Shown here piece by piece: positions 1 through 11,364 of a stretch of DNA of 64,000 bases. The notes beneath the pieces were generated by a model. The model had not been told where the DNA came from and did not search any database. It saw only the letters and a program-made list of their open reading frames with translations. The stretch's first letter is position 1; every line of letters starts with the position of its first letter. Source of the stretch: CAVOKN01 sp963696505 (GTDB lineage Bacteria; Pseudomonadota; Gammaproteobacteria; Burkholderiales; Rhodocyclaceae); the NCBI GenBank assembly GCA_963696505.1, contig CAVOKN010000029.1, positions 30,138 to 94,137 on the forward strand, written 5' to 3'. The position numbers were made by a program, and so were the translations under genes.

Positions 1-735
1 CTTCTTCGACTTGACCTTGGTCAGGATGGCGGCGAAGTCGGTAGCCTTGTCGTTGGTGAATTCCCGCGCCACGATAGTGCTGCCGCTGGCCTTCACCGCC
101 TTCTCCACCTCGTCCGCCACACCCTGGCCGTAGGCGGTACGGTCGTCGATGATGGCGATGTTCTTGCCGCCGAGTTTCTGCACCGCGTAATCACCCAGAG
201 CCTTGCCCTGCTGCACGTCGTTGGCCATGACACGGAAGGCGGTCTTGAAGCCCTGCTGGGTGTACTTCGGGTTGGTGGCGGAGGGGGAAACCTGCACGAT
301 GCCGGCGTCGGAGTAGATCTTCGAGGCCGGGATCGTGGTGCCCGAATTCAGATGGCCGATCACGCCGTTGACCTTGGCGTCCACCAGCTTCTGCGCTACC
401 AGAGTGCCCTGCTTCGGATCGGCCTGGTCGTCCTCGCCCAGCAGTTCGAACTTGACCTTGGCGCCGCCGATTTCGACGCCCTTGGCGTTGGCTTCCTCGA
501 CCGCCAAGCGCGCGCCGTTCTCGTTGTCCTTGCCGAGGTGGGCCTGCGGGCCGGTAAGGGGGGCGGAATGCCCGAGCTTGACCACGATCTCGGGCTTTGG
601 CGCCGGAGCGGGTGCGGCGGCCGGAGCCGGCGCAGCGGGCGCCTCCGCCTTCTTGGGTGGCTCCTGCTTGCCGCAGGCGATCAGCGCAATGGCCGCAACA
701 ACCGACAGCGACAGACCTTTCATTGGGAAATTCAT
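1..735 (-). CDS. ABC transporter branched-chain amino-acid substrate-binding protein (partial, LivK-like)
   Basis: Periplasmic solute-binding lipoprotein or secreted protein of a branched-chain amino-acid type ABC importer. The reading frame is open to the window edge, so the C-terminus lies outside. The N-terminus has a hydrophobic signal segment ending in an Ala-Cys lipobox-like site (IALIACGKQ), then an Ala/Pro-rich linker, then the family fold with VKLGHSAPLTGPQAHLGKD and IAIIDDRTAYGQGVADEVEK. ATG at 735 is preferred because GGAG lies 6 bases upstream; ATGs at 741 and 723 are in frame. The ligand cannot be told from this fragment. Confidence 0.88.
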   Translation of the reverse strand, partial: MNFPMKGLSLSVVAAIALIACGKQEPPKKAEAPAAPAPAAAPAPAPKPEIVVKLGHSAPLTGPQAHLGKDNENGARLAVEEANAKGVEIGGAKVKFELLGEDDQADPKQGTLVAQKLVDAKVNGVIGHLNSGTTIPASKIYSDAGIVQVSPSATNPKYTQQGFKTAFRVMANDVQQGKALGDYAVQKLGGKNIAIIDDRTAYGQGVADEVEKAVKASGSTIVAREFTNDKATDFAAILTKVKSKK

Positions 736-851
736 GTTCATCTCCGGGGTGCGAGTGAGGGAGGGGCCAGTGAACGAAGCACAGCCAAAACGGCGCGGAT
801 TTTGCGCGCCACGATAAAACGTGTCAATAATCTTTCAGCGCCATACAAATG

Positions 852-877
852 AAAAAGCCAGCACGCAGGCTGGCTTT
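852..877 (-). terminator. Rho-independent terminator after the cytochrome c gene
   Basis: Nine-base perfect stem AAAGCCAGC / GCTGGCTTT with a 6-base loop. Read on the minus strand it runs into a T tract (TTTTTC). It sits 21 bases past the stop of the cytochrome gene, separating it from the binding-protein gene. Confidence 0.8.
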
Positions 878-897
878 CGATGCGGCTGCGGCTCGCC

Positions 898-1212
898 TTA
901 CTTGGCGCCGGCCAGCACCCATTCGACGAGTTTCTTGGCTTCGTCGGCATTGACGGCGGGGTTCGGCGGCATCGGAACGGTGCCCCACACGCCGGAACCA
1001 CCCTTTTGCACCTTCTCCGCCAGTTTGGCGACGGCATCCTTCTGACCCGCATATTTCTTGGCGACGTCCTGGTAGGCAGGGCCGACGACTTTCTTGTCTA
1101 CAGCGTGGCAGGACATGCAGTTCTTGGCCTTGGCCAGGTCGGCATTGGCCATCACCGGAGCCGACACGACAACACCGGCGGCAACCATTGCGGAAACGAT
1201 CAAAGATTTCAT
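898..1212 (-). CDS. Class I c-type cytochrome (c5/c551-like)
   Basis: Small periplasmic electron carrier of 104 residues. A signal peptide (MKSLIVSAMVAAGVVVSAPVMA) precedes one haem-binding CMSCH motif; the distal Met ligand is probably in the PMPPNPAV stretch. This is the usual length and layout for monohaem cytochrome c-551/c5. ATG at 1212 is chosen because GAGG lies 6 bases upstream; a GTG at 1224 would add four residues without a better ribosome site. It is followed by a clear terminator, so it is probably monocistronic. The redox partner is not evident from the neighbours. Confidence 0.9.
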   Translation of the reverse strand: MKSLIVSAMVAAGVVVSAPVMANADLAKAKNCMSCHAVDKKVVGPAYQDVAKKYAGQKDAVAKLAEKVQKGGSGVWGTVPMPPNPAVNADEAKKLVEWVLAGAK

Positions 1213-1257
1213 CAGGGTCCTCACTCAAAGTGTTTTTTGGGGGAAACGAATGCTAAC

Positions 1258-3312
<2,055 letters not shown>

Positions 3313-3390
3313 GGCGGGAGGCGGTCGCTAAAGACTCACTGAGCGTTCAACGACCGAAAAAGTTCGCGGCCCGCCAGCGCGGACAGGCCG

Positions 3391-4770
3391 TCAGCCCTGG
3401 ACTTGCTGCGCCCAGGTAAGGGCGGCGAAATGCCCGGCGTTCACGTCCGCCACGCTCAAGCCGCAGGCCTCGCTGGCGGCCGCGACCCGCGCCTGGTCTG
3501 CCGACTCGCATGCCAGAGCCAGTTCCAGCAGCGGCGCGTAGGGGCCTTCACCCGCCAGCAGAGCAGCCTGCACTCCCTGGGCCAGATGCAGGGGCTTGAG
3601 CGCCTCCGCCATCGGCACCCGCAGCACCCGGTCGAGCAACGAAAAAAGGCCCGTGACGAACAGTTCTTCCCGTGCCGAATCGGGCTGGTGCTCATCCACC
3701 CCTTCCATCAAGCGACCGCGTACCAGCGCCGTTTCCAGCAAGGCCTCCACACGAGGCGACGCCTGGGCTGAACCGAACAGCAGCAGCGTCAGCCAGCGAT
3801 ACATTTTCTGCCGGCCCATGAGCATCAGGCCGTTGTCGATCGAGGTGATGGCCTGTCGCAGGCCCGATGCTGCGGAATTGATGTAGCGCAGCAGGCGATA
3901 AGACAGGACGGCGTCCTGGCGCAGGATGCCGGCGAGTTCCGCGGTATCGGCGTCGCGCCTGAGCCGGTTGAGCAGGTCGATCACGCGCAACGCTTGCGGC
4001 CCGACCTTGTTGCCGCTCCAGTCCTCGCGGCTGGTGACGAAGGGACCGTGGAACAAGGCGAAACCCAGCTTGCGGCAAAGCTCGAAGTCGTCGAAGGACT
4101 CCACATCCTTGGCCACCAAGACGGCTCGTGGAAACTGGCCGACCAGGCGTTCGGCGAGCCGGCGCAGGTCGGCTGGCGTGTGGAGGGTCGTCTGGATCAG
4201 GAAGTAGCCGGCATGGGGCGCCATTCGATCGAAGGCCGGCCCGTCGAAGCAATCCTCCAGCGCGATGGCGAATCTGCGCTCCTTCAGCACCCTGAGCCGG
4301 GACTCAACGTCCGCGGCAGCAGCGCCGTCCGCCAGGGTATGGACGACGAGCACCACACCGTTTCCGGGCAGTTGATCGATGGACGGATTGGCCAGGAAGG
4401 AATCGAGGACCGCAACGAAGGCAAGCCGCTTGCCGACCAACTGATCGATGGAAAGCTGGATCATGCTGCGCACAAGCACGTCGGCATAGGCGTGACGGAT
4501 GCGCCGATCCTGGCCGCCAACCCGATCCCGCGCGGTCTTGCGCAACAGGAATTCGTAGCCGGCGACGTGCTGCTCGCGATCGAGCACGACCTCGCGGCAG
4601 ACGAAGGAGGGCTGGTCCGCTGCCGTGGTGCCTGCCCGATTGGCCTGGCCGGCAGTGTCCCCGGGTGGCCGAGGCGCGTCGGGCGGGGGAGCAGCAAGCT
4701 GCTCCGTAGCGCTGGGCTTCGGTGCGGAGTCGGAGCCGCCGAACAGCCGGGACAGGAGGCGGTTCAGCAT
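3391..4770 (-). CDS. EAL-like / HDOD domain signalling protein
   Basis: Protein of 459 residues. A Pro/Ala-rich N-terminus (about 1-50) is followed by an EAL-like domain (about 55-245) of the YuxH type. That domain keeps the fold (FVCREVVLDREQHVAGYEFL) but shows no EAL catalytic motif, so it probably does not hydrolyse c-di-GMP. An HDOD domain follows (about 250-450, AGILRQDAVLSYRLLRYINS). Such proteins act in signalling and regulation of motility or stress, with no confirmed enzyme activity. The next gene on this strand (4798-5256) is 27 bases upstream and may be co-transcribed. Confidence 0.88.
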   Translation of the reverse strand: MLNRLLSRLFGGSDSAPKPSATEQLAAPPPDAPRPPGDTAGQANRAGTTAADQPSFVCREVVLDREQHVAGYEFLLRKTARDRVGGQDRRIRHAYADVLVRSMIQLSIDQLVGKRLAFVAVLDSFLANPSIDQLPGNGVVLVVHTLADGAAAADVESRLRVLKERRFAIALEDCFDGPAFDRMAPHAGYFLIQTTLHTPADLRRLAERLVGQFPRAVLVAKDVESFDDFELCRKLGFALFHGPFVTSREDWSGNKVGPQALRVIDLLNRLRRDADTAELAGILRQDAVLSYRLLRYINSAASGLRQAITSIDNGLMLMGRQKMYRWLTLLLFGSAQASPRVEALLETALVRGRLMEGVDEHQPDSAREELFVTGLFSLLDRVLRVPMAEALKPLHLAQGVQAALLAGEGPYAPLLELALACESADQARVAAASEACGLSVADVNAGHFAALTWAQQVQG

Positions 4771-4797
4771 GACGTCATCCGGATTGCGCCTGCGCCC

Positions 4798-5256
4798 TCA
4801 CGCCGCAGTATCCGAGCTGCCGCCAAACAGGTTCTGCCACCAGCGCCGCCGCCCCGCCGGGATGTGGCCGGTGGGCTTCAGGTCAGTCGGCGGATGGCGG
4901 CTCATGATCCAACCCGGCAGCGGCGGGTTCTTGCTGGAACCGCAGGACGAACCGAGATGGTTGGGATCGTAGATCTTGACGATCGTCGGCAGCGCATGGT
5001 CGTCGGCATAGACGATACCGCAGTAATCCTCGTGATGCTCCGTGCGCAGCAGCGCGTCGATATGCTCGATGAAATGTCGCGCCTCCGCCTCCGATGCCGG
5101 CGCCATGGGAACCGGTTCGCCAACGGCATAGAGGTACCAGCCGGACGCGGCGTCGATGCGCTGCCAGAACTCGGCAAGCTGCTTCCAGGACATGACGCCG
5201 TACAGGCGCCCGGTGTAGAGGCGGTCGAACTCGGTGGAAGGCGCGAGAGCGGTCAT
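4798..5256 (-). CDS. Conserved hypothetical protein, 152 aa
   Basis: Cytosolic-looking protein without signal peptide or membrane segment; I do not recognise a named domain. Visible features are a Trp/Tyr-rich N-terminal half (VMSWKQLAEFWQRI, SGWYLYAVGE), a central DYCGIVYADDHALPTIVKIYDP stretch, a Cys pair in SSCGSSKNPPLPGW, and an Arg/Trp-rich tail (RRRWWQNLF). It sits directly upstream of the HDOD gene on the same strand, so the two may share a transcript. Codon use looks like the neighbouring core genes. Confidence 0.7.
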   Translation of the reverse strand: MTALAPSTEFDRLYTGRLYGVMSWKQLAEFWQRIDAASGWYLYAVGEPVPMAPASEAEARHFIEHIDALLRTEHHEDYCGIVYADDHALPTIVKIYDPNHLGSSCGSSKNPPLPGWIMSRHPPTDLKPTGHIPAGRRRWWQNLFGGSSDTAA

Positions 5257-5293
5257 GGAATTGGCCTGGTGCGGACGGGCGTGTCTGGTGCAG

Positions 5294-5895
5294 TCAGAAT
5301 TCGGGCTTGGGCAGTCGCTTCACCAGTTCGTCCCAGGCGATGGTCACGCCGGGCAGCACGGCGATAGGCGTCTCGCCCTCCAGCACTTGGGTGTCGGGCT
5401 TGCCGTAGGCGCCGTTTTCCAATCGGTAGATGGTAAGCACGCGGTCGGTGGGATGCACCATCCAGTATTCGCGCACACCCGCCTGCTCGTAGATGCGGCG
5501 CTTGCGCACCTGGTCGTGGCCAGCGGTGGAGGGAGAAAGCACTTCCAGGATCCAGTCTGGAGCGCCGCGCACGCCGCGCTCGCTGATCTTGGCCGGGTCG
5601 CACACCGCCAGCACGTCCGGCTGAATCACGGTGTCTATCAGTTCGTCTGTTTCGTTGGCCTTGGGCAGGCGCACGTCCACCGGAGCGATGAGGGACGCGG
5701 CAGGGATGGCCGTGTAGCGCTCTCTTGAGCTGGGACGCGATTTCGAGGGTCACCTCTTGATGACTCACCCGCCGGCGCCGGCGCCGGCGCCATCAGATAC
5801 GCCACCCCGTCGACCAGTTCGTAGCGCGTATCCTCCGTCCAGGAGAGATACTCGCCGTAGGTATGGTAGTCGTTGTCGCGCTGCGCGAGCCCCAT
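5294..5895 (-). pseudogene. Uma2-family (DUF820) PD-(D/E)XK endonuclease, two frameshifts
   Basis: Three reading frames together spell one Uma2-type protein of about 200 residues. They are YHTYGEYLSWTEDTRYELVDG (5895 down to about 5770), SHQEVTLEIASQLKRALHG (about 5767 to 5695), and IAPVDVRLPKANETDELIDT to PEF (about 5690 to 5294). The catalytic stretch (PDVLAVCDPAKI, PDWILEVLSPSTAGHD) is intact in the last frame. Each junction is a single extra base in a run of three: C5768-5770 and G5692-5694 on the plus strand. Removing both restores one frame. This may be true decay or homopolymer sequencing error. Confidence 0.85.
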
Positions 5896-5929
5896 GGCCG
5901 CCCCCGTCGGTCTTCAGTACCGCGTCATT

Positions 5930-7780
5930 CTAGCGCTCGACCTGGGACACGTCCCGCACCGCGCCAGTGTCGGCGGAAGTCGTCATGGCGGCGTAGGCGC
6001 GCAGCGCCGCCGATACCGGGCGCTGGCGGCTGACGGGTTTCCACGCCTGCTCGCCGCGGCCGTCCTGGGCGGCGCGGCGCCGCGCCAGTTCTTCATCGCT
6101 CACCGCCAGGTGGATGCTGCGACCGGGGATATCGATCTCGATGCGATCACCATTCTCCACCAGCGCGATCTCGCCACCCATCGTGGCCTCCGGCGAAACA
6201 TGGCCGATGGAAAGACCCGAGGTGCCGCCGGAAAAGCGCCCGTCGGTGAGCAGGGCGCAGACCTTGCCCAGATCCTTCGACTTGAGATACGAAGTGGGGT
6301 AGAGCATCTCCTGCATGCCCGGACCGCCCTTGGGGCCCTCGTAGCGGATCACCACCACGTCTCCCGCCACCACCTCGCCGCCAAGGATGCCGGCGACCGC
6401 GTCCTCCTGGCTTTCATAGACACGCGCCGTGCCGCCGAACTTCCAGATGCTCTCGTCAACGCCCGCGGTCTTCACGATGCAACCGTTGCGGGCGACGTTG
6501 CCGTAGAGCACCGCCAGTCCGCCGTCCTGGCTGAAGGCATTTTCCTTGGAACGGATCACGCCCTTGGCGCGGTCGGTGTCCAGTTCCGGATAGCGGCGCG
6601 ACTGCGAGAATGCCACCTGGGTCGGCACGCCGCCCGGCGCCGCCTTGTAGAACTCCGTCACCTTGGCATCCGCCGTGGTCACCACGTCCCAGTGGCCGAT
6701 GGCCTTGCCCAGGGTCGGGCTGTGCACCGTCGGCAGCTCGGTGTGCAGCAGGCCGGCGCGGTCCAGCTCGGCCAGGATGCCCATGATACCGCCGGCGCGG
6801 TGCACGTCCTCCATATGCACATCGGATTTCGTCGGCGCCACCTTGCACAGGCAGGGCACACGGCGCGAAATGCGGTCTATGTCCTTCATGGTGAAATCGA
6901 CGCCCGCCTCCCGCGCCGCCGCCAGCAGGTGCAGCACGGTGTTGGTCGAGCCGCCCATCGCCACGTCGAGGCTGACGGCATTCTCGAAGGCCTTGAAACT
7001 GGCGATGGAGCGCGGCAGCACCGAGGCGTCGCCGCGCTCGTACCAACTGCGCGCCAGGGCCACGACGAGGCTGCCGGCCTCGAGGAATAACCGCTTGCGA
7101 TCGGCATGGGTCGCGACGATCGAACCGTTGCCCGGCAGCGCCAGCCCCAGCGCCTCCACCAGGCAGTTCATCGAGTTGGCGGTGAACATGCCGGAGCAGG
7201 AGCCGCAGGTGGGGCAGGCAGAACGCTCGTACTCCTCCGCTTCGCGGTCGCTGACTTTGTCGTCGGCGGCCTTGACCATGGCATCCACCAGATCCACCGC
7301 GATCACCTTGTTGCCCCAGTTGACCTTGCCCGCCTCCATCGGCCCGCCGGACACGAACACCGTCGGCACATTCAGCCGCAGCGACGCCATGAGCATGCCG
7401 GGGGTGATCTTGTCGCAGTTCGAAATGCACACCATGGCGTCGGCGCAGTGGGCGTTCACCATGTACTCGACCGAGTCGGCGATCAGCTCGCGCGAGGGCA
7501 GCGAATAAAGCATGCCGCCGTGACCCATGGCGATGCCGTCGTCCACCGCGATGGTGTTGAACTCCTTGGCCACGCCGCCGGCGGCCTCGATCTGCCGCGC
7601 CACCAACTGGCCCAGGTCCTTCAGATGCACGTGGCCCGGCACGAACTGGGTGAAGCTGTTGACCACCGCGATGATCGGCTTGCCGAAGTCGCCGTCCTTC
7701 ATGCCGGTGGCGCGCCACAGGGCGCGGGCGCCGGCCATGTTGCGGCCATGGGTGGAGGTGCGGGAACGGTATTCGGGCAT
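5930..7780 (-). CDS. ilvD: Dihydroxy-acid dehydratase
   Basis: Fe-S dehydratase of valine/isoleucine/pantothenate synthesis that turns 2,3-dihydroxy-3-methylbutanoate (or -valerate) into the 2-oxo acid. From ATG 7780 it has 616 residues, the family length; the frame stays open further upstream but the conserved N-terminus is [20 protein letters not shown]. Cluster cysteines are visible in [14 protein letters not shown] and [19 protein letters not shown]. The C-terminal [19 protein letters not shown] block is intact. It stands alone, followed by the broken Uma2 gene. Confidence 0.97.
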   Translation of the reverse strand: MPEYRSRTSTHGRNMAGARALWRATGMKDGDFGKPIIAVVNSFTQFVPGHVHLKDLGQLVARQIEAAGGVAKEFNTIAVDDGIAMGHGGMLYSLPSRELIADSVEYMVNAHCADAMVCISNCDKITPGMLMASLRLNVPTVFVSGGPMEAGKVNWGNKVIAVDLVDAMVKAADDKVSDREAEEYERSACPTCGSCSGMFTANSMNCLVEALGLALPGNGSIVATHADRKRLFLEAGSLVVALARSWYERGDASVLPRSIASFKAFENAVSLDVAMGGSTNTVLHLLAAAREAGVDFTMKDIDRISRRVPCLCKVAPTKSDVHMEDVHRAGGIMGILAELDRAGLLHTELPTVHSPTLGKAIGHWDVVTTADAKVTEFYKAAPGGVPTQVAFSQSRRYPELDTDRAKGVIRSKENAFSQDGGLAVLYGNVARNGCIVKTAGVDESIWKFGGTARVYESQEDAVAGILGGEVVAGDVVVIRYEGPKGGPGMQEMLYPTSYLKSKDLGKVCALLTDGRFSGGTSGLSIGHVSPEATMGGEIALVENGDRIEIDIPGRSIHLAVSDEELARRRAAQDGRGEQAWKPVSRQRPVSAALRAYAAMTTSADTGAVRDVSQVER

Positions 7781-8051
7781 GGGAGGCTCCGCTGGGATCC
7801 GGGAAAACCCGATTCTAGCCGCGTCGCGGCAAGGAGGGCCGGCGTTGGCATGGTTCGAGTCAAAGAGCCTTGGCTCAGAGGCGCCGAGGCACAGAGTTGC
7901 GCAAAGGAAAGGCGATTCGACGAGGGATCGCCGATCGCCAGGATCTGACTTTCGCCTTGGCGGTTCTCTGCGTCCTGTTGCGCCTCCGCGCCAATGCGGT
8001 GAAAGGCGTTTCGGCGGCGGTGCCAAGGCCGGCGGTTACAATGGCGGCCCC
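7781..8051. other. Intergenic region between ilvD and lgt, no gene seen
   Basis: 271 bases between two divergent genes. Part of it (about 7868-8000) has the GAGGCGCCGAGG ... CTCTGCGTCC texture of a degenerate inverted intergenic repeat, but I could not delimit perfect arms. No attenuator or leader peptide for ilvD was recognised. Confidence 0.4.
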
Positions 8052-8843
8052 ATGCTGATCCATCCTCAGTTCGACCCCGTCGCCTTATCCATAGGTCCGC
8101 TGGCCGTACGCTGGTACGGCTTGATGTACCTCTTCGCCTTCGTCGCCTTCATGGTCCTCGGGCGCTACCGGGCACACCAGAAAGTCCTGGAAGGCTGGCT
8201 GCCGCGGGACGTCAACGACCTGCTGTTCTACGGGGTGTTCGGCGTGATCGTCGGCGGCCGGCTGGGCGAGGTGCTGTTCTTCCAGCCCGGCTACTACTTC
8301 TCCCACCCGCTGGAGATCCCGGCGGTGTGGAAGGGCGGCATGTCCTTCCATGGCGGCTTCCTGGGGGTGCTGGCGGCACTGTGGCTCTACGCGCGCAACA
8401 CGCAGCGGCGCTGGCTCGATGTCACCGACTTCGTGGCGCCGCTGGTGCCGCTGGGGCTCGCGGCGGGACGCATCGGCAACTTCATCAACGGCGAGTTGTG
8501 GGGCCGGCCGGCTGACCCGGGCCTGCCCTGGGCAATGGTTTTCCCCCAGATCGACGATCTGCCGCGCCATCCGTCCCAGCTCTATCAGGCTGGGCTGGAA
8601 GGGCTGCTGCTGTTCGCCCTGCTGTGGTGGTTTTCCGCCAGTCCGCGGCCGCGAGGCGCCGTTTCGGGCTTGTTCCTGATCGGCTACGGCGTGCTGCGCA
8701 GTGTCGGCGAGGTGTTCCGCAATCCGGACGAGGGCATTTTCGGCATGCTCAGCTTCGGCGTCTCCATGGGCCAGTGGCTGTCGCTGCCGATGATTCTGGC
8801 CGGAATCGCTTTGATGGTCTGGAGCCTGCGGCGCAAAGCCTGA
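8052..8843 (+). CDS. lgt: Prolipoprotein diacylglyceryl transferase
   Basis: Inner-membrane enzyme that moves the diacylglyceryl group of phosphatidylglycerol onto the lipobox Cys of prolipoproteins. The protein has 263 residues with several hydrophobic segments. The signature region is complete: [12 protein letters not shown] and [20 protein letters not shown] at 8052 ([23 protein letters not shown]) fits the family N-terminus; the longer open frame upstream does not. It is transcribed divergently from ilvD and ends at a bidirectional-looking hairpin before pilU. Confidence 0.97.
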   Translation: MLIHPQFDPVALSIGPLAVRWYGLMYLFAFVAFMVLGRYRAHQKVLEGWLPRDVNDLLFYGVFGVIVGGRLGEVLFFQPGYYFSHPLEIPAVWKGGMSFHGGFLGVLAALWLYARNTQRRWLDVTDFVAPLVPLGLAAGRIGNFINGELWGRPADPGLPWAMVFPQIDDLPRHPSQLYQAGLEGLLLFALLWWFSASPRPRGAVSGLFLIGYGVLRSVGEVFRNPDEGIFGMLSFGVSMGQWLSLPMILAGIALMVWSLRRKA

Positions 8844-8886
8844 GGTCTTGCGCCGGCAGTTGCACGAGCGGCGCCTTGGGGGAATT

Positions 8887-8908
8887 ACAAGGGGGCAGGC
8901 CCCCTTGT
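8887..8908. terminator. Hairpin between convergent lgt and pilU
   Basis: Perfect 10-base stem ACAAGGGGGC / GCCCCCTTGT with a 2-base loop, 43 bases past the lgt stop and 71 bases before the pilU stop. The plus strand continues TTC; there is only a short T run, so termination is likely but not certain. Confidence 0.65.
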
Positions 8909-8979
8909 TCGTCCATTCCAGGTTTCCCTGGGCGATGAAACGCGATCGCCCGTGAGGTCGCGACGCGCCCGGCCGCCGG

Positions 8980-10116
8980 TCAGACGATGTCGAGGTGCTG
9001 GATGCCGGCCGTGAGGTCGCGGTCCTTCGACTCCTTGCCCCTGAGCTTGATACTGAGCCGCAGGTCGTTCACCGAATCGGCGTTACGCAGCGCATCCTCG
9101 TAGCTGATCTTGTCGGCCTCGTAGAGATCGAACAAGGCCTGGTCGAAGGTCTGCATGCCCAGTTCGGTGGAGCGCTTCATCACGTCCTTGATCTCGGACA
9201 CCTCGCCCTTGAAGATCAGGTCCGATATGAAAGGCGAGTTGAGCATGATCTCCACCGCAGGCACGCGGCCCTTGCCGTCCTTGATCGGCATCAGGCGCTG
9301 GGAAATCATCGCCCGCAGGTTGAGCGACAGGTCCATCAGCAATTGGGGCCGGCGTTCCTCAGGGAAGAAGTTGATGATGCGGTCGATCGCCTGGTTAGCC
9401 GAGTTGGCGTGCAGCGTGGCCAGCGTGAAGTGGCCGGTCTCCGCGAAGGCGATGGCGTAGTCCATCGTTTCCCGGTCGCGGATCTCGCCCATCAGGATCA
9501 CGTCCGGCGCCTGGCGCAGGGTGTTCTTCAGCGCAACCTCCCACGAGTCGGTATCCACGCCGATTTCGCGCTGGGTGACGATGCAGTTCTTGTGGTCGTG
9601 GACGTATTCGATGGGGTCTTCGACGGTAATGATGTGGCCGTAGCTGTTCACGTTGCGGTAGTCCACCATCGCCGCCAGGGACGTGGTCTTGCCGGTGCCG
9701 GTGCCGCCGACGAAGATCGTCAGGCCGCGCTTGGTCATGGCGATGTCCTTGAGCACCGGTGGCATGCCCAGTTCCTCGAAGGACGGGATCCTTGAGTTGA
9801 TGGTCCGCAGCACCACGCCGACCCGCGCCTGCTGCACGAAGGCATTCACCCGGAAGCGGCCGATGCCCTGCGGGCTGATGGCGAAGTTGCACTCCTTGCT
9901 CGACTCGAACTCCGCGGCCTGGCGGTCGTTCATGATGGAGCGGGCAAGCTCTGACGTGTGCTGCGGCGTGAGGACCTGGTTGGACTGTGGGGTGATCTTG
10001 CCGTCGATTTTGATCGCTGGCGGAAAACCTGCGGTGATGAAGAGGTCCGAGCCCTTCTTCGACACCATCAAGCGCAGCAGGTCGTACATGAAACGTAGTG
10101 CCTGGTCTCGTTCCAT
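8980..10116 (-). CDS. pilU: Type IV pilus retraction ATPase PilU
   Basis: Hexameric PilT/PilB-family ATPase that assists pilus retraction. 378 residues, the PilU length. Walker A GGTGTGKTT is at about 137-145; the Asp box (IITVEDPIEYVHDHK) and the His box with MGEIRDRETMDYAIAFAETGH follow. It lies directly downstream of pilT on the same strand, with 119 bases between, the standard betaproteobacterial arrangement. The C-terminal extension beyond the PilT core (RGKESKDRDLTAGIQHLDIV) supports PilU over a second PilT. Confidence 0.96.
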   Translation of the reverse strand: MERDQALRFMYDLLRLMVSKKGSDLFITAGFPPAIKIDGKITPQSNQVLTPQHTSELARSIMNDRQAAEFESSKECNFAISPQGIGRFRVNAFVQQARVGVVLRTINSRIPSFEELGMPPVLKDIAMTKRGLTIFVGGTGTGKTTSLAAMVDYRNVNSYGHIITVEDPIEYVHDHKNCIVTQREIGVDTDSWEVALKNTLRQAPDVILMGEIRDRETMDYAIAFAETGHFTLATLHANSANQAIDRIINFFPEERRPQLLMDLSLNLRAMISQRLMPIKDGKGRVPAVEIMLNSPFISDLIFKGEVSEIKDVMKRSTELGMQTFDQALFDLYEADKISYEDALRNADSVNDLRLSIKLRGKESKDRDLTAGIQHLDIV

Positions 10117-10235
10117 AAAGGTCTCCTAGGCCAACCGCGCGGCCGGTTCCCCGAGAACGGGCGCCCCGGCCGGCGTTTACCAGCGCTGTAACGGCCCGGA
10201 AATGGCGGGACTGAAGGATCCCGCCCGGTCCTCGG

Positions 10236-11282
10236 CTAGCCGCCGATGAAGGCGTCCTTGTTCTGGGCGCGCACCCGTGCCTCGGCGGCGGAAACGATGT
10301 TGCGCCGGACCAGTTCGGCCAACGCCTGGTCCAGGGTCTGCATGCCGAAGTTCTGGCCGGTCTGGATCGCCGAATACATCTGGGCGATCTTGTTCTCGCG
10401 GATCAGGTTGCGGATCGCCGGGGTGCCGATCATGATCTCCCAGGCCGCGACCCGGCCCTGACCGTCCTTGGTCTTGAGCAGGGTCTGGGAGATGACGGCG
10501 CGCAGCGATTCCGACAGCATGGCGCGGACCATCTCCTTTTCCGCCGCCGGGAAGACGTCCACCACGCGGTCGATGGTCTTGGCGGCGGAACTGGTGTGCA
10601 GCGTGCCGAACACCAGGTGTCCGGTCTCGGCGCCGGTCAGTGCAAGGCGGATCGTCTCCAGGTCGCGCATCTCGCCCACCAGAATGACATCGGGATCCTC
10701 GCGCAACGCCGAGCGCAGCGCGTTGTTGAACGACAGGGTGTGGGGCCCAACCTCGCGCTGGTTGATCAGGCAGCGCTTGCTCTGGTGCACGAATTCGATC
10801 GGATCCTCAATGGTGAGGACGTGGCCGTACTCGTTGTCGTTGACGTAGTCGATCATCGCCGCCAGCGTGGTCGACTTGCCGGAGCCGGTCGGGCCGGTGA
10901 CCAGCACGATGCCCCGCGGCTGGCTCGAAATCTCCTTGAAGATCGGCGGGCAGTTCAAGTCCTCCAGGGTCAGCACCTTGCTCGGAATCGTGCGGAAGAC
11001 GGCACCGGCCCCTCGATTCTGGACGAAGGCATTGACCCGGAAGCGCGCCAGATTGGGCACGTCGAAGGAGAAGTCGCACTCCAGGTGCTCTTCGTAGGTC
11101 TTCCTCTGGCCGTCGTTCATGATGTCATACACCATGCCATGAACGTCCTTGTGCTCCATCGGCGGCAGGTTGATGCGCCGGATGTCGCCATGCACGCGGA
11201 TCATCGGAGGCAGCCCGGACGACAGGTGCAGGTCGGAGGCTTTGTTCTTTACGGCAAAGGCGAGCAGTTCGGTGATGTCCAT
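10236..11282 (-). CDS. pilT: Type IV pilus twitching motility ATPase PilT
   Basis: Cytoplasmic motor ATPase that retracts type IV pili. 348 residues from ATG 11282 (MDITELLAFAVKNKASDLHL), the conserved PilT start; the frame stays open upstream but that part is not PilT. Walker A GPTGSGKST is at about 130-138, then LTIEDPIEFVHQSKRCLINQ and the AIRNLIRE motif (residues AIRNLIRENKI) typical of PilT retraction ATPases. It is divergent from yggS, and pilU follows. Confidence 0.97.
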   Translation of the reverse strand: MDITELLAFAVKNKASDLHLSSGLPPMIRVHGDIRRINLPPMEHKDVHGMVYDIMNDGQRKTYEEHLECDFSFDVPNLARFRVNAFVQNRGAGAVFRTIPSKVLTLEDLNCPPIFKEISSQPRGIVLVTGPTGSGKSTTLAAMIDYVNDNEYGHVLTIEDPIEFVHQSKRCLINQREVGPHTLSFNNALRSALREDPDVILVGEMRDLETIRLALTGAETGHLVFGTLHTSSAAKTIDRVVDVFPAAEKEMVRAMLSESLRAVISQTLLKTKDGQGRVAAWEIMIGTPAIRNLIRENKIAQMYSAIQTGQNFGMQTLDQALAELVRRNIVSAAEARVRAQNKDAFIGG

Positions 11283-11330
11283 GGAAGGCCTCGTGCGCAA
11301 CCCCATCCGCGAGGGGCGCGCGACGTCCGG

Positions 11331-11339
11331 TGTTATACT
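11331..11339 (+). promoter_or_regulatory. Extended -10 promoter for yggS
   Basis: TGTTATACT, an extended -10 (TGn plus TATACT, one mismatch to TATAAT), 25 bases before the yggS start. No convincing -35 is seen, as is common for extended -10 promoters. It drives yggS-proC-yggT-yggU. Confidence 0.55.
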
Positions 11340-11364
11340 TTTTCCGGCGGATTCGCGGGCGATT

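Noticed and set aside
7840..7870. GGTTCGAGTC near 7855 as the T-arm of a tRNA
   Set aside because: No matching acceptor, D-arm or anticodon stem could be drawn around it.
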